From: Bin87 sp965261195
GTDB lineage: Bacteria > Chloroflexota > Dehalococcoidia > Lucifugimonadales > UBA3495
NCBI GenBank assembly: GCA_965261195.1
Contig: OZ253455.1
Span: forward strand, 2,728,001-2,792,000
Direction of reading: 5' to 3'
Length of the DNA: 64,000 nucleotides
Under the pieces are notes generated by a model. That model made no database searches. It saw nothing but the letters and a program-made list of their open reading frames with translations, and was not told the origin of the DNA. Both the position numbers and the translations under genes were made by a program. Every line of letters begins with the position of its first letter. Within the stretch, counting starts at the first letter, position 1. Below, one piece after another: positions 16,166 through 25,057 of the stretch.

Positions 16166-17491
16166 ATGCCCCTGCCAACTCCATTGAAAGGTATCCGAGT
16201 GGTGGACTTTACCTGGGTGCGGGCCGGCCCCTGGGCCGCGCGCTGGATGGGTACTCTGGGCGCCGAAGTCATCAAGGTGGAATGGCCGCTGAACCTGGAC
16301 ACCCTGCGGCAGAACCGATTCACGGTGCCGCCGGGCGTAGAACCCGGCCCCAACTCCACTGGACAGTTTGCCGACACCAACGCCAACAAGCGCGGCATCA
16401 GCATCAATACCCGCACCGAGCAGGGCCTGGAACTGGTGAAGCGGCTCATCTCCGTCTCGGACATCGTGATTGAGAACTTCAGCAGCCGCATCATGCGACG
16501 CTGGGGGCTGGGTTACGACGAGCTGAAGCAAATTCGCCCCGACATCATTTACGTGTCGATGGCGGGATTCGGCCAGACCGGGCGGTACCATTGGTACGGC
16601 ACTATGGGCCCGGCGGCGCAGGCGTTGAGCGGGTTGACGCATCTGTCGGGCTTGCCGGGCCAGCCGCCCGCTGGCTGGGGCTGGTCGTACCTGGACGACA
16701 CCGGCGGTATGTACGGCGCAATGTGCGCTCTAACCGCCCTGCGCCACCGGTCGGCCACCGGAAAGGGTCAGCACGTGGACCTGTCGCAGATGATTACCGG
16801 CATCACGCTGACCGGCCCGGCAATGCTCGACCGCACTGTCAATGACCGGCCGGCGCGACGGGAGGGGTTCCCGCCCGGCAACCGCACCGTTTGGCCGGAC
16901 ACCGAGGTGCTCAACAACTATCGCGGTCCGATTGCCGCACCGCACAATGCCTATCGAACGGCGGGCGGAGCCTACAACGACTGGGCCGCCATCGCCTGCC
17001 TGAGCGATCAGGAATGGCAGAATCTGGTGGGCCTGATGGGTAATCCCGAATGGGCCGACCGCCGTCTGGACACCATCCAGGGGCGGCTGGAACACCAGGA
17101 AGAGATTGACGACCGCATTGAAGAATGGACGAAGCAGTTCACCAAGTACGAGTTGACCGATAAGTGCCAGCAAGCCGGTGTGCGGGCAATGGCGGTGCAG
17201 AGCAGCCAGGACCGGGTGGACAACGACCCGCAGCTGCGGCACCGGGATATGTATGTGCCGATGGATCACCCCATGCTGGGCCCGTGGAAGTTCCAGAACG
17301 CTCCGTTCAAGATGCCCAAATCTCCAGCGCAAATGTCCAGCCCACCACCCATGATCGGACAGCACAACAAGGATGTGCTGGAGGATTTGCTGGGCGTTAG
17401 CCACGATGCCTTGCTGGATGGCTACGAGAACGGCATCTTCTGGCCGACCACCATGGACCGGTATCCCTATATTGAGGAGGCACTGCGATGA
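16166..17491 (+). CDS. CaiB/BaiF family (class III) CoA-transferase
   Basis: 441 residues from the ATG at 16166, which has GGGAGGG 6 bp upstream. The start LKGIRVVDFTWVRAGPWAARWMGTLGAEVIKVEWP is the family signature. The catalytic aspartate is expected in the ANKRGISINTRTEQGLELVKRLI to GYDELKQIRPDIIYVSMAGFGQTG region. Such enzymes move CoA between carboxylic acids. The stop overlaps the start of a second family member by 4 bp (ATGA), so two subunits or two linked activities are likely. The acyl substrate cannot be read from the sequence. Confidence 0.92.
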   Translation: MPLPTPLKGIRVVDFTWVRAGPWAARWMGTLGAEVIKVEWPLNLDTLRQNRFTVPPGVEPGPNSTGQFADTNANKRGISINTRTEQGLELVKRLISVSDIVIENFSSRIMRRWGLGYDELKQIRPDIIYVSMAGFGQTGRYHWYGTMGPAAQALSGLTHLSGLPGQPPAGWGWSYLDDTGGMYGAMCALTALRHRSATGKGQHVDLSQMITGITLTGPAMLDRTVNDRPARREGFPPGNRTVWPDTEVLNNYRGPIAAPHNAYRTAGGAYNDWAAIACLSDQEWQNLVGLMGNPEWADRRLDTIQGRLEHQEEIDDRIEEWTKQFTKYELTDKCQQAGVRAMAVQSSQDRVDNDPQLRHRDMYVPMDHPMLGPWKFQNAPFKMPKSPAQMSSPPPMIGQHNKDVLEDLLGVSHDALLDGYENGIFWPTTMDRYPYIEEALR

Positions 17492-18798
17492 CTTCCGCTG
17501 AAAACGGCAATCAGCCAGCAGACCTGGGCGGCGCCAGCCCGGCAGATTACTCGCGGCCCGGCCCGCTCAACGGCCTGCGGGTGCTGGAGATTTGCGACGA
17601 GAAGGGTCAATTTTGCGGGAAGCTGCTGGCCGACCTGGGCGCAGACGTGGTCAAGATTGAGCCGCCCGGAGGCGAACCCTGCCGCAGTTTTGGGCCGTTC
17701 CTGAACGATGTTCCGCACCGGGAGCGCAGCCTGTCGTTCTGGCACTACAACACATCCAAGCGCGGCATCACGTTGAATTTGGAGACGTCGCAGGGGCAGG
17801 CTCTGCTCAAGCGGATGGCGGATTCGGCCGACATTGTGCTGGAGAGCCACGCGCCCGGCTACCTGGAGTCGCTGGGCCTGGGCTACGATCAGCTGTCGGC
17901 CAACAACCCCGGCCTCATCATGTGCTCGCTGACGCCCTACGGACAGACCGGGCCGTGGCGCGACTACATCAGCAGCGACATCACCCACCTGGCCGGCGGC
18001 GGTCAGATGGCCTCGTCGGGATACGACGAGGTGGACGTGCCCAACGCACCGCCCATCGCGCCCGGCGGCGGCAACTCCTGGCACATCGGCGGCCACTACG
18101 CCTACATCGGCATGATGGCCGCGCTGTACTATCGGTTCGTATCCGGCGAGGGCCAGTACATTGATGCGTCGATTCACGAAGCCTGCGCCCTGACCACCGA
18201 AGGAGCCATCGCCATCTACCTGTCCACCGGACAGGTGGTACAGCGGCATACCGGAAGGCACGCCGCGCCCGATATGTCGCCGGCCATCCAGTTCCCGACG
18301 GGCGACGGCGGTTGGCTGAATACCACGCGCTCCGGCACCAACCTGACGCCGGCTCGGCTCAAGCTGCTGGCCGACTGGTTCGGACAAACCGGTATGGCGG
18401 AAGACCTGGGCGAAGAGCGCTATCAGGACCCGGATGTCATTGCCGAAGAGAACGACCACATCGTGCAGGTGATGAAGGATTTCTTCACCAACTCCACTCT
18501 GGAGGACGCCTTCCACGGCGGCCAGCAGCGGGACTTCCCCTGGGGAGCCATCCGCAGCATGGACGAAATTGTGGGCGACGATCACCTGACCGACCGGGGA
18601 TTTTTCACTCAGGTAGAGCACCCCGAGCTGGGTCGGAGTTTTACCTATCCCGGCGGAGCTGCCATCTACAACGGTTCTCCCTGGCGCATCAGCCGCCGCG
18701 CGCCGCTAATCGGCGAGCACAACGCGGAAATACTGCAAGGCGAACTGGGCCTCGCGTCAGGCGAAATGCTGCTGCTGGCGGAGGGCGGGGTGATTTGA
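17488..18798 (+). CDS. CaiB/BaiF family (class III) CoA-transferase, second copy
   Basis: 436 residues. Family landmarks are NGLRVLEICDEKGQFCGKLLADLGADVVKIEPPGGEP, shown in the 5' part, followed by NTSKRGITLNLETSQGQALLKRM, MCSLTPYGQTGPW and a C-terminal RAPLIGEHNAEIL. It is only distantly similar to the gene before it, so it is not a recent duplicate. ATGA overlap with the first gene and a TTGA overlap with the HipA-like gene after it indicate translational coupling of all three. Confidence 0.92.
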   Translation: MTSAENGNQPADLGGASPADYSRPGPLNGLRVLEICDEKGQFCGKLLADLGADVVKIEPPGGEPCRSFGPFLNDVPHRERSLSFWHYNTSKRGITLNLETSQGQALLKRMADSADIVLESHAPGYLESLGLGYDQLSANNPGLIMCSLTPYGQTGPWRDYISSDITHLAGGGQMASSGYDEVDVPNAPPIAPGGGNSWHIGGHYAYIGMMAALYYRFVSGEGQYIDASIHEACALTTEGAIAIYLSTGQVVQRHTGRHAAPDMSPAIQFPTGDGGWLNTTRSGTNLTPARLKLLADWFGQTGMAEDLGEERYQDPDVIAEENDHIVQVMKDFFTNSTLEDAFHGGQQRDFPWGAIRSMDEIVGDDHLTDRGFFTQVEHPELGRSFTYPGGAAIYNGSPWRISRRAPLIGEHNAEILQGELGLASGEMLLLAEGGVI

Positions 18799-19739
18799 AG
18801 ATCGCACCGGATGACTACTATCCGGTCATCAACATTTTGCCAGCAGAGGAGGTCGGCGCGGGCAAGGGGATAGGCCTTTTTGCCAACGATGAGCAGGTAG
18901 GTAGCCGGGAAAAGTTTTGGACTGTTGGGCCGGACGGTGAGCTATGGCTTTACAAAAAGCCGCGTCCGACCAACCACGGGGAAGTCTGGTCGGAGAAAGT
19001 GGCGGCCGGAATTGGCCATTTGATAGGAGTATCCTGTGCTGAAGTCCAGTTAGCAATATCTGGGGATGAACCCGCTACTTTGTGCCGGTCGTTCAAGCCG
19101 GCACAATGGCTGTACTACCACGGCAACAGCGTACTCGCTCATGTAATTAGCGGCTATGATTTGAGGCGCCGGTTTGGCCAGAATGACCATAGCGTTAAAA
19201 ATATCCTGCGCGCGATTTCCAATCTGGCCGATAGTGGTTTGCTTGACACAGACTCAGCGATGGGGCAACTGGCTTCTTATGCCATACTTGACGGCATAAT
19301 CGGTAACACCGACCGTCATCACGAGAACTGGATGGTAATGCTTGCTCCCGGGCAGGCGCAGTTTCAAATCGCACCGTCATACGACCACGCCTCCTCGCTG
19401 GGGCGCGAACTTGCCGATTCCCGACGGCAGCAAATCCTGGCTCAGGGCAGGATGTTAAACTATATCGTTGGCGGCAAAGGGAAGCGTGGCAAAGGCCGAA
19501 TATATGCTGACGCCAATCGCAAAGTACCTTTGTCGCCCTTACGCCTGGCCCAATTGATTTGCCGTTGGCAATCCGACGTCGTTCAGCCCACTTTGGAACG
19601 GCTGCAAACCTTATCCGACGGCGAATTCCGGCCCGTGATTGACAAAGTGCCACCACAGTTTATGTCTGATATTGCCAAAGAGTTCGCGTACCAGTTTTTA
19701 ACTACCAGCAAAGGGGAACTACTACGGAGCATCCGATGA
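18795..19739 (+). CDS. HipA-like kinase (C-terminal catalytic part)
   Basis: 314 residues from a TTG that overlaps the CoA-transferase stop (TTGA) and has GGAGGGCGGGG just upstream. The catalytic HipA_C motif GNTDRHHENWMV (about 169-180) supplies the Asn/Asp/His set, and YDHASSLG (about 195) the metal aspartate. No HipA N-terminal domain is present on this protein; a candidate is the next gene. HipA kinases phosphorylate protein targets and can cause growth arrest. Here no HipB repressor is adjacent. Confidence 0.82.
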   Translation: MKIAPDDYYPVINILPAEEVGAGKGIGLFANDEQVGSREKFWTVGPDGELWLYKKPRPTNHGEVWSEKVAAGIGHLIGVSCAEVQLAISGDEPATLCRSFKPAQWLYYHGNSVLAHVISGYDLRRRFGQNDHSVKNILRAISNLADSGLLDTDSAMGQLASYAILDGIIGNTDRHHENWMVMLAPGQAQFQIAPSYDHASSLGRELADSRRQQILAQGRMLNYIVGGKGKRGKGRIYADANRKVPLSPLRLAQLICRWQSDVVQPTLERLQTLSDGEFRPVIDKVPPQFMSDIAKEFAYQFLTTSKGELLRSIR

Positions 19740-20482
19740 CTACGCTTTACCTGGCCTGGCAAGACCACAAGAGCCGACAATGGTTTCCAGTGGGCCGGCT
19801 GGACTCCGACGATGGGGCTAATCCCATCGCCTACACATTTTCTTACATCAACGGCGCTGCGGACGCCAAAGCGTTGGCCCACTTTTTCCCCATCTTGGGC
19901 TTCCCTGAATTTGCGAACTGCTACCAGTCCGATGAACTGTTTCCGCTGTTTCGCAACCGGCTGATGAACTCCCGCCGGCCCGACCGCCCCGCCTACCTGC
20001 ACCGGCTGGGAATGGATGCTGATGACTGGAACCCGATGCGGGAACTTGCGGCATCAGCCTCGTACAGTGACACTTTCGAGATGTTTCCGGCTATTGAACC
20101 GAACGCTGATGGCTGCTTTGCAACCCGGTTCTCCTTGCACGGTTTACGCTATACCAACCCCGACGTTATTCGACGGACTGAATTGCTGGAAGTCGGGGAA
20201 CGGCTGGGCGTATCTCTGGAACTGGACAATCCGGTTGCGACCCACGGGATTATGGTTCATACCCAAGATTATTATCATGTGGGCTGGTTACCGCGCTATC
20301 TCGTTGATACAGTACATCAAGACGACGCTTGGAAAATCACTGATGTCGAAGCTACTGTCGCGCAAGTCAACCTGGACGGGCCGATCAGCCATCGGTTGCT
20401 GGTTGATTTCAGGGGGAAGCTTCCCCCTGGCTTCCGAATGAAGGACCTGCCACAGTACCAGCCTATCGCGCCCCGCAGTTGA
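19736..20482 (+). CDS. HipA_N/HIRAN-like partner of the HipA-like kinase
   Basis: 248 residues, ATGA overlap with the kinase gene. The N-terminus (YLAWQDHKSRQWFPVGRL..., FSYINGA, FPEFANCYQSDELFPLFRNRL) resembles HipA N-subdomain sequences. The C-terminal part (DNPVATHGIMVHTQDYYHVGWLPRYLVD) has the NPxxxxxI-Vx...GWLPR pattern of HIRAN domains, which bind DNA ends or damaged DNA. Kinase and partner thus look like one HipA-type machine split into two proteins, with an added DNA-sensing domain. A 20-bp palindrome sits in its last 70 bp. Confidence 0.72.
   Translation: MTTLYLAWQDHKSRQWFPVGRLDSDDGANPIAYTFSYINGAADAKALAHFFPILGFPEFANCYQSDELFPLFRNRLMNSRRPDRPAYLHRLGMDADDWNPMRELAASASYSDTFEMFPAIEPNADGCFATRFSLHGLRYTNPDVIRRTELLEVGERLGVSLELDNPVATHGIMVHTQDYYHVGWLPRYLVDTVHQDDAWKITDVEATVAQVNLDGPISHRLLVDFRGKLPPGFRMKDLPQYQPIAPRS
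20410..20429. repeat. Perfect 20-bp palindrome in coding sequence
   Basis: CAGGGGGAAGCTTCCCCCTG is fully self-complementary and lies near the 3' end of the HIRAN-like gene, read as RGKLPPG. It is a third example in this window of a strong palindrome inside a gene. Confidence 0.85.
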
Positions 20483-20483
20483 T

Positions 20484-21593
20484 CTACCCCACAAACAAAT
20501 CCTCCGGCAGGAAGGCTGACACGACGTAGTTGGGCACGTCCACCACGTTGCTTACCTTCAGGTCCACGCCGACGCTGCAGATTACGTAGGCCTGGTTGCG
20601 GGTGAAGCCGCGTTCCTGCAGCAGGTCGATCATGTTGAGCAGGGCGTTGCGGCAGGCCAGGGTCAGGTTTTCGCCCTCGTTCACGCCAGCGTCGGTTACG
20701 GGCATACCCATAGTGGCGATGAATTTGCGAGGGGCGGCCCATTGTGGCGCGATGTAGTAGTCCTCGCGGGTAAAGCGGGGCCAGCGGATGTTGCGCTGCT
20801 GGGCTTCGCCCTTGAGCAGGCGGAAACGGACGGTGCAGGTGGCGCCCATTTCCACCGCAGTTACGCAGACCTCGCCGTCGCCCTGGGCAAAGTGGGCATC
20901 GCCGGTAGAGAACAGCGCGCCGTCCACGGCCACCGGCAATAGCAGTTTGGAGCCGGCGGAGAGTTGTTTCACGTCAAAGTTGCCGCCGTTCTCCCGGGGC
21001 GGCAGGGTACGCAGGCCGTGGGTGGCGCCGACGCCGGCAATGGGCACCGAGCTGGCGGTATCCGGAGGCAGCGCCACGCCGCCGCGAGTCGCCAACTCAG
21101 CCTCGCGGCGTGTCCAGGCTTCAAGTTGGGTATGGCTGGGAGCCACGCCGGAGACACCCATGAAGGGTGCGCCTGGGACGCGGACGCCGGGGATTTGCGC
21201 GGAAGTGGCCCAGCCATCGGCGATGTTCCAGTGCACCATGAAAGGCTCGGTGAAGATATCGCGCAGGAAGCCGAAGCCAGGCACGATGCAACTGAATGCG
21301 TGGGGCTGAGGTGCAATGTCAACGAACTCGACTTCCAGCAAGTCGCCGGGCTGGGCTCCTCTGACCAGCACCGGGCCGGTGAGGGGGTGGATGACGCCGG
21401 CATCAACGGTATCGAAAACGGTCTCGGTTACGCCTGGGTGCAGTTGACCGTCGAAGGCGTCGCGGGTTTCCAGCACAACCTCTGCACCTTCGTCAACCTC
21501 CAGCACGGCGGGGATGTCCGGATGCCAGCGATTGTGGCCTGTGTTAGACTCCTCACGCAGCGGCTTGCTGCGGTCGATAGTTATGCTTGGCAT
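20484..21593 (-). CDS. Acetamidase/formamidase family protein
   Basis: 369 residues, usual for the FmdA/AmdA family. Landmarks are NRWHPDIPAVLEVDEGAEVVLETRDAFDG in the N-terminal part, HPLTGPVLVRGAQPGDLLEVEFVDI, FGFLRDIF and the GVALPPDTASSVPIAGV metal region. GDAHFAQGDGEVCVTAVE is the most conserved stretch. The enzyme hydrolyses small amides to acid plus ammonia. It is convergent with the HIRAN-like gene, whose stop is 1 bp away, so no terminator fits between them. It is divergent from the SnoaL-like gene. Confidence 0.93.
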   Translation of the reverse strand: MPSITIDRSKPLREESNTGHNRWHPDIPAVLEVDEGAEVVLETRDAFDGQLHPGVTETVFDTVDAGVIHPLTGPVLVRGAQPGDLLEVEFVDIAPQPHAFSCIVPGFGFLRDIFTEPFMVHWNIADGWATSAQIPGVRVPGAPFMGVSGVAPSHTQLEAWTRREAELATRGGVALPPDTASSVPIAGVGATHGLRTLPPRENGGNFDVKQLSAGSKLLLPVAVDGALFSTGDAHFAQGDGEVCVTAVEMGATCTVRFRLLKGEAQQRNIRWPRFTREDYYIAPQWAAPRKFIATMGMPVTDAGVNEGENLTLACRNALLNMIDLLQERGFTRNQAYVICSVGVDLKVSNVVDVPNYVVSAFLPEDLFVG

Positions 21594-21655
21594 TGATCCG
21601 ACCTCCTGTTGCGCTTTGCGAATCCGTCCTGTTGGCTCATCAAGGAGTTTGTACC

Positions 21656-22090
21656 ATGACTTCCACTGCGAACCCTTCCAATCAGTCCGCGAATCCCGAA
21701 ATTATCACCGTCAACCTGGCGGCGGTAGAAGCGCACTTCCATTCCGAGGCCACCAACGAAGTGGAAGCGGCGCTGGACCTTTACACCGATGACGTGGTGT
21801 GGGAAGCGCCGGCGCGAGGTTTGCGCTTCGAGGGCAAGCGGGCCGTCGCGGACAATTATACGCAGATGTTCGCCAAGATGGCGGACGTGGAGTTCGAGAA
21901 TCTGCAACGCTTCGCCACCGAAGACCGGGTGGTGGACGACAGCGTGGTGCGGTTCCGGCTGCTGGACACCGGCTATTTGCCGCTGCATCCCGGAACCCAG
22001 GTGGAGATGCGGTTGGTGCACATCTTCGAGATGCGGGGCGGGTTGATCAGCAAAGAGATTGGGTATGAGATGTGGCGGGCGGTGGGTTAA
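21656..22090 (+). CDS. SnoaL/NTF2-like protein
   Basis: 144 residues from the ATG at 21656, which has AAGGAG 9 bp upstream; an upstream in-frame start at 21587 is less likely. The cone-shaped NTF2-like fold is suggested by VEAHFHSEATNEVEAALDLYTDDVVWEAPARGLRFEGKRAVADNY, of which ALDLYTDDVVWE and FEGKRAVADNY are the key parts, and by a C-terminal EMRLVHIFEMRGGLISKEI sheet. Such proteins act as small hydrolases, isomerases or carriers. No specific function is assignable. Confidence 0.85.
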   Translation: MTSTANPSNQSANPEIITVNLAAVEAHFHSEATNEVEAALDLYTDDVVWEAPARGLRFEGKRAVADNYTQMFAKMADVEFENLQRFATEDRVVDDSVVRFRLLDTGYLPLHPGTQVEMRLVHIFEMRGGLISKEIGYEMWRAVG

Positions 22091-22113
22091 CCGGGTTCTA
22101 AATGTCCACTCTT

Positions 22114-22158
22114 GATGCTGGCTACTATCCCAGAGTAGGACTATTGGCAGCCAGCATC
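22114..22158. terminator. Inverted repeat between convergent genes
   Basis: GATGCTGGCT (22114-22123) and AGCCAGCATC (22149-22158) are perfect 10-bp complements separated by 25 bases, between the convergent SnoaL-like and HEPN-like genes. There is no strong T run, so it may be a structural barrier or a repeat rather than a standard terminator. Confidence 0.5.
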
Positions 22159-22192
22159 TCCCACTGTTTTCATCGTTATGCTCTTTCTTTCT

Positions 22193-22567
22193 TTAGCGGT
22201 GTTCGTTTTCAATCAGATTCAGCAATCTGTCAATGGCCAATCTGGTCGCGGTTCTGGCTTGGGCCAGTCCCAACGCCTCCAAACGTCCGTGGTAGAAGTG
22301 TATGTGCAGACGCTCGGCATATGCGAAGTCCGACTGCCAACGGGGTAAGCTCTGCATTTGGGCAAGGTTGCGAGCTACTTGTTTCAGTGATTCGTGACTG
22401 GTGTAGCGCCATTGATTAGGCGATGCGGCGGCAATCAGACCGTGCGCGAATGCTCCCCAAAGAATTTCGGCTGCTATGAATTCGTTGCCGGTCTCAAACT
22501 CTGTGTTGGCACGGCTGACAAATTCCCTGATGACTGCAATATGCTGGTTTTGGTTCAGCGTGGTCAC
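22193..22567 (-). CDS. HEPN/PaREP1-like small helical protein
   Basis: 124 residues, all helical. The stretch FIAAEILWGAFAHGLIAAA is like the core helix of PaREP1/HEPN-type proteins. RYTSHESLKQVARNLAQ, FAYAERLHIHFYHGRLE (basic, His-rich) and ATRLAIDRLLNLIEN complete the bundle. No clear RxxxxH catalytic motif can be fixed, so a nuclease role is uncertain. The start overlaps the end of the upstream HEPN-like gene by 4 bp. That upstream gene is split by an insertion sequence, which may cut this gene off from its promoter. Confidence 0.55.
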   Translation of the reverse strand: MTTLNQNQHIAVIREFVSRANTEFETGNEFIAAEILWGAFAHGLIAAASPNQWRYTSHESLKQVARNLAQMQSLPRWQSDFAYAERLHIHFYHGRLEALGLAQARTATRLAIDRLLNLIENEHR

Positions 22568-23154
22568 GATGTCGGCTGAGCTATTCGATTGGCAAGTTGG
22601 ACGGTGGCCTTGGCGAAGCGTTGGGCGTCGTCGTCAGACCCATCGGCACTGCTATAGTAGGCGAACCGTACCGCATCGGGTTGTCCCATTGCCGCTCCGA
22701 AAGCGCTGAATAAATCTTGTCCTTGCTCCGAGGCTGATTGCATCAGTTCGTAAAGGTCCGCGGTTTCGTCCGGCATTTGCCCCGTGGCCAGCGCGGTCAC
22801 TGCGTTGGCGATGTCCATGCCGTTCGAGTGGGGCCAACCTTTACAGGCAGCGATGGCGGCGATTGAGGCAGTAATGGCGTCGGTCAGGCGTTCGGTTGCC
22901 GGCAGCGGTTGGCCGCTGTCGAAAAGCCGTCGGGCGGCGTCGAAGTGTTCGTAAGCCGCCGGCGTCGCCACTTCGGCAATGGTGTTTTGCCATTCCTCGC
23001 TGACCGGCGTGTCCCATCTCTGGTCTGCCTGCATTCGTGGCAGGCCAAAGGCTGCGCTGGTCACTACCGAAGCGTTGAACCCCGCTTCGAGCACCTCGTG
23101 GAAAGCAGTGTCGAGCGCCTCGTAAATCGGGTATCTGCGTTCCTTTAGCTCCAA
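22564..23154 (-). pseudogene. HEPN/PaREP1-like gene split by an IS element: 3' portion
   Basis: 196 residues remain in frame from 23154 downward. The missing 31 N-terminal codons lie beyond the element at 24853-24947. Joining the two at the shared AACCTGGCCTGGAA repeat restores the frame exactly (...DEKFQAR-LELKERRYPIYEA...), so the ancestral protein was 227 residues. The region HFDAARRLFDSG...ATERLTDAITASIAAIAACKGWPHSN resembles PaREP1/HEPN proteins. A TTG at 23154 could allow translation of a shortened product, but no ribosome binding site is obvious. Confidence 0.8.
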
Positions 23155-23180
23155 CCTGGCCTGGAAATTGTGCCTGAACC

Positions 23181-24852
23181 TTGTTGCTGATCTACGATTC
23201 CGTCATGAGCTAACTGTTCAGCGAAAATGTCACCCATGAAGGATGTGACATTGAACCAACGAGAACAAGCCAGACTATCCGTGCTGAACTCCGTTTTGGA
23301 ATACCAGGTGCCCATCGCCCAGGCCGCCGAGCTGCTGGGGGTCAGCCAACGGCACGCCCGCCGGCTGCTGGCGGCCTACCGCGAGCAAGGCGCCGCCGCC
23401 CTCGCCCACGGCAACCGCGGCCGCCGTCCCCACAACGCCATACCGCCAGCGCAGGCTGCCGCGGTGGTAGAACTGGCCACCCAGCGCTATGAGGGCGCCA
23501 ACCACACCCACTTCACCGAGCTGCTGAGCGAGCGGGAGGGCATCGACCTCAGCCGGCCCACGGTGCGCCGCATTCTCACCAAAGCGGGCATCGGCAGTCC
23601 CCGCAGCCGGCGCTCACCACAACACCGTTTCCGCCGCCAGCGGATGCCCCAGGCTGGGATGCTGGTGCAATTGGACGGCAGCCATCACGCCTGGTTGGAG
23701 GACCGGGGACCCAAATTCGCCCTGCTCTTGGCCGTGGACGACGCCACCGGCACGGCGGTCAACGCCGTCTTCCGCACCGGCGAGGACACCCGAGGCTACT
23801 TCATGCTGTTGGATGGCCTGATCCAGCGCTGGGGCATTCCCCTGGCGCTGTACAGCGACCGCCACGCCGTCTTCAAGCACAACGCCCGCCCGCCGGAGAC
23901 GGCGGGGGAAGCCACCCAGTTCACCCGTGGCCTGCAGGAATTGGGCATCCGGCAGATCTTCGCCCGCTCACCCCAGGCCAATGGCCGAGTGGAACGCATG
24001 GCGGAGACCTTTCAGGACCGCTTGGTCACCGAACTGCGCCTGGCGGACGCCAGGACCATTGGCCAGGCCACGGCGGTGCTGCGGGACTTCCTGCCGCGCT
24101 TCAACGCCCGTTTCGCCGTGCAACCCGAGCATCCGGACGCGGCCTACCGCCCAGTGGCCGCCGACCTGTGTCTTTCCGAGACCCTGTGCTTCAAGCACAC
24201 CCGCAAGGTGGGCCGGGACAACACGGTGAAGTACCACTGGCGGGTCCTGCAACTGCTGCCGGATCGGGAACGTCCCAGCTACGCCGGATTGCGGGTGGAG
24301 GTCTTGGAACGCCCCGACAGCGAACTCATCGTTCAGTACCAGGGGCATACGGTAGCCACGCAGGAACCCCCGCCGCGCATGGGCGCACTGTGGGCTGCAG
24401 TCAGCCCCTGGTCTCCCGGCCCCGAGCTCCGGCGCATCGTCAGCAGCGTGGGCGACCACCACATCAGCAAGTCCCCGCAACGGCGTCTGGCCGCCTTGGA
24501 ACCGGTGCGTATCGACGAGGCCAGGGTCAAGACCGTTGCCGAAAAGGACGTCGTCAGCAAGGCGCCGGCCACATGGGGGCGTACGCCGACGCCCACCCAG
24601 AAGGCCCGGTGGAAGGCGATCCAGCAGGCCAGGCTGAAAGGTCTGTCCCTGCGGGCCATTGCCAAGGAACTCGGGATCGCACGAGACACCGTGCGTAAGT
24701 ACGCTTACGCCGAGCAACCGCCCACCAAGAAGCTCAGCGCCCAGGAGCGCGCCAAGCTGAAAGCGCTACGCAAATCCGCAACCGTAGCCAACTAACCAAA
24801 GGGACATTTTCGCTTTCCATTTAACAGGACAGAATCGCTGGACAACAACACG
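23181..24852. mobile_element. IS1202-group (ISNCY) insertion sequence
   Basis: About 1.67 kb. The ends are imperfect inverted repeats: left TTGTTGCTGATCTACGATTC...GCGAAAATGTC, right (reversed) TGTTGTTGTCCAGCGATTC...GCGAAAATGTC, given here as short pieces. It carries one transposase gene. Outside the ends lies a direct repeat of 14 identical bases (AACCTGGCCTGGAA at 23153 and 24853) that weakens further out. IS1202-type elements are known for long target duplications, so the outer repeat may be a decayed one. The element interrupts a HEPN-like gene. Confidence 0.85.
23227..24795 (+). CDS. IS1202-group (ISNCY) transposase
   Basis: 522 residues. The N-terminal helix-turn-helix (VPIAQAAELLGVSQRHARRLLAAY) is followed by a second winged region and a DDE integrase core: LVQLDGSHHAWLED (first Asp), LYSDRHAVFK (second Asp), ARSPQANGRVERMAETFQDRLV (Glu). 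A C-terminal extension has another helix-turn-helix (GLSLRAIAKELGIARDTVRKYA). The frame is intact, so the element may be active. The start codon lies inside the left terminal repeat. Confidence 0.93.
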   Translation: MSPMKDVTLNQREQARLSVLNSVLEYQVPIAQAAELLGVSQRHARRLLAAYREQGAAALAHGNRGRRPHNAIPPAQAAAVVELATQRYEGANHTHFTELLSEREGIDLSRPTVRRILTKAGIGSPRSRRSPQHRFRRQRMPQAGMLVQLDGSHHAWLEDRGPKFALLLAVDDATGTAVNAVFRTGEDTRGYFMLLDGLIQRWGIPLALYSDRHAVFKHNARPPETAGEATQFTRGLQELGIRQIFARSPQANGRVERMAETFQDRLVTELRLADARTIGQATAVLRDFLPRFNARFAVQPEHPDAAYRPVAADLCLSETLCFKHTRKVGRDNTVKYHWRVLQLLPDRERPSYAGLRVEVLERPDSELIVQYQGHTVATQEPPPRMGALWAAVSPWSPGPELRRIVSSVGDHHISKSPQRRLAALEPVRIDEARVKTVAEKDVVSKAPATWGRTPTPTQKARWKAIQQARLKGLSLRAIAKELGIARDTVRKYAYAEQPPTKKLSAQERAKLKALRKSATVAN

Positions 24853-24947
24853 AACCTGGCCTGGAATTTTTCGTCAACTGGTCCGTGTGCTTTGGTGACC
24901 GCTGCGATTGCTACTCGTTCTGCCAGGTCGTGAATTACGGTTATCAT
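24853..24947 (-). pseudogene. 5' fragment of the split HEPN/PaREP1-like gene
   Basis: ATG at 24947 preceded (minus strand) by AGGAG about 10 bp upstream. 31 codons (MITVIHDLAERVAIAAV...) run up to the element junction. Without the insertion this continues in frame into 23154-22564. The good ribosome binding site supports this as the true start of the ancestral gene. Confidence 0.8.
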
Positions 24948-25057
24948 ATTGGCGCACTCCTGCGCTTACGGAGTTGAGATGATGCTAACCAGAGTTACCA
25001 GGCCGTCAAATCCCTGTTTGGGTAAAATTGACTGACAATCCCTTGTACAGGCCCTCA

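Noticed and set aside
23211..23221. TAACTGTTCAG in the IS1202-type left end as an IS66 end
   Set aside because: No second end at a sensible distance and no 8-bp duplication; a chance 11-base match.
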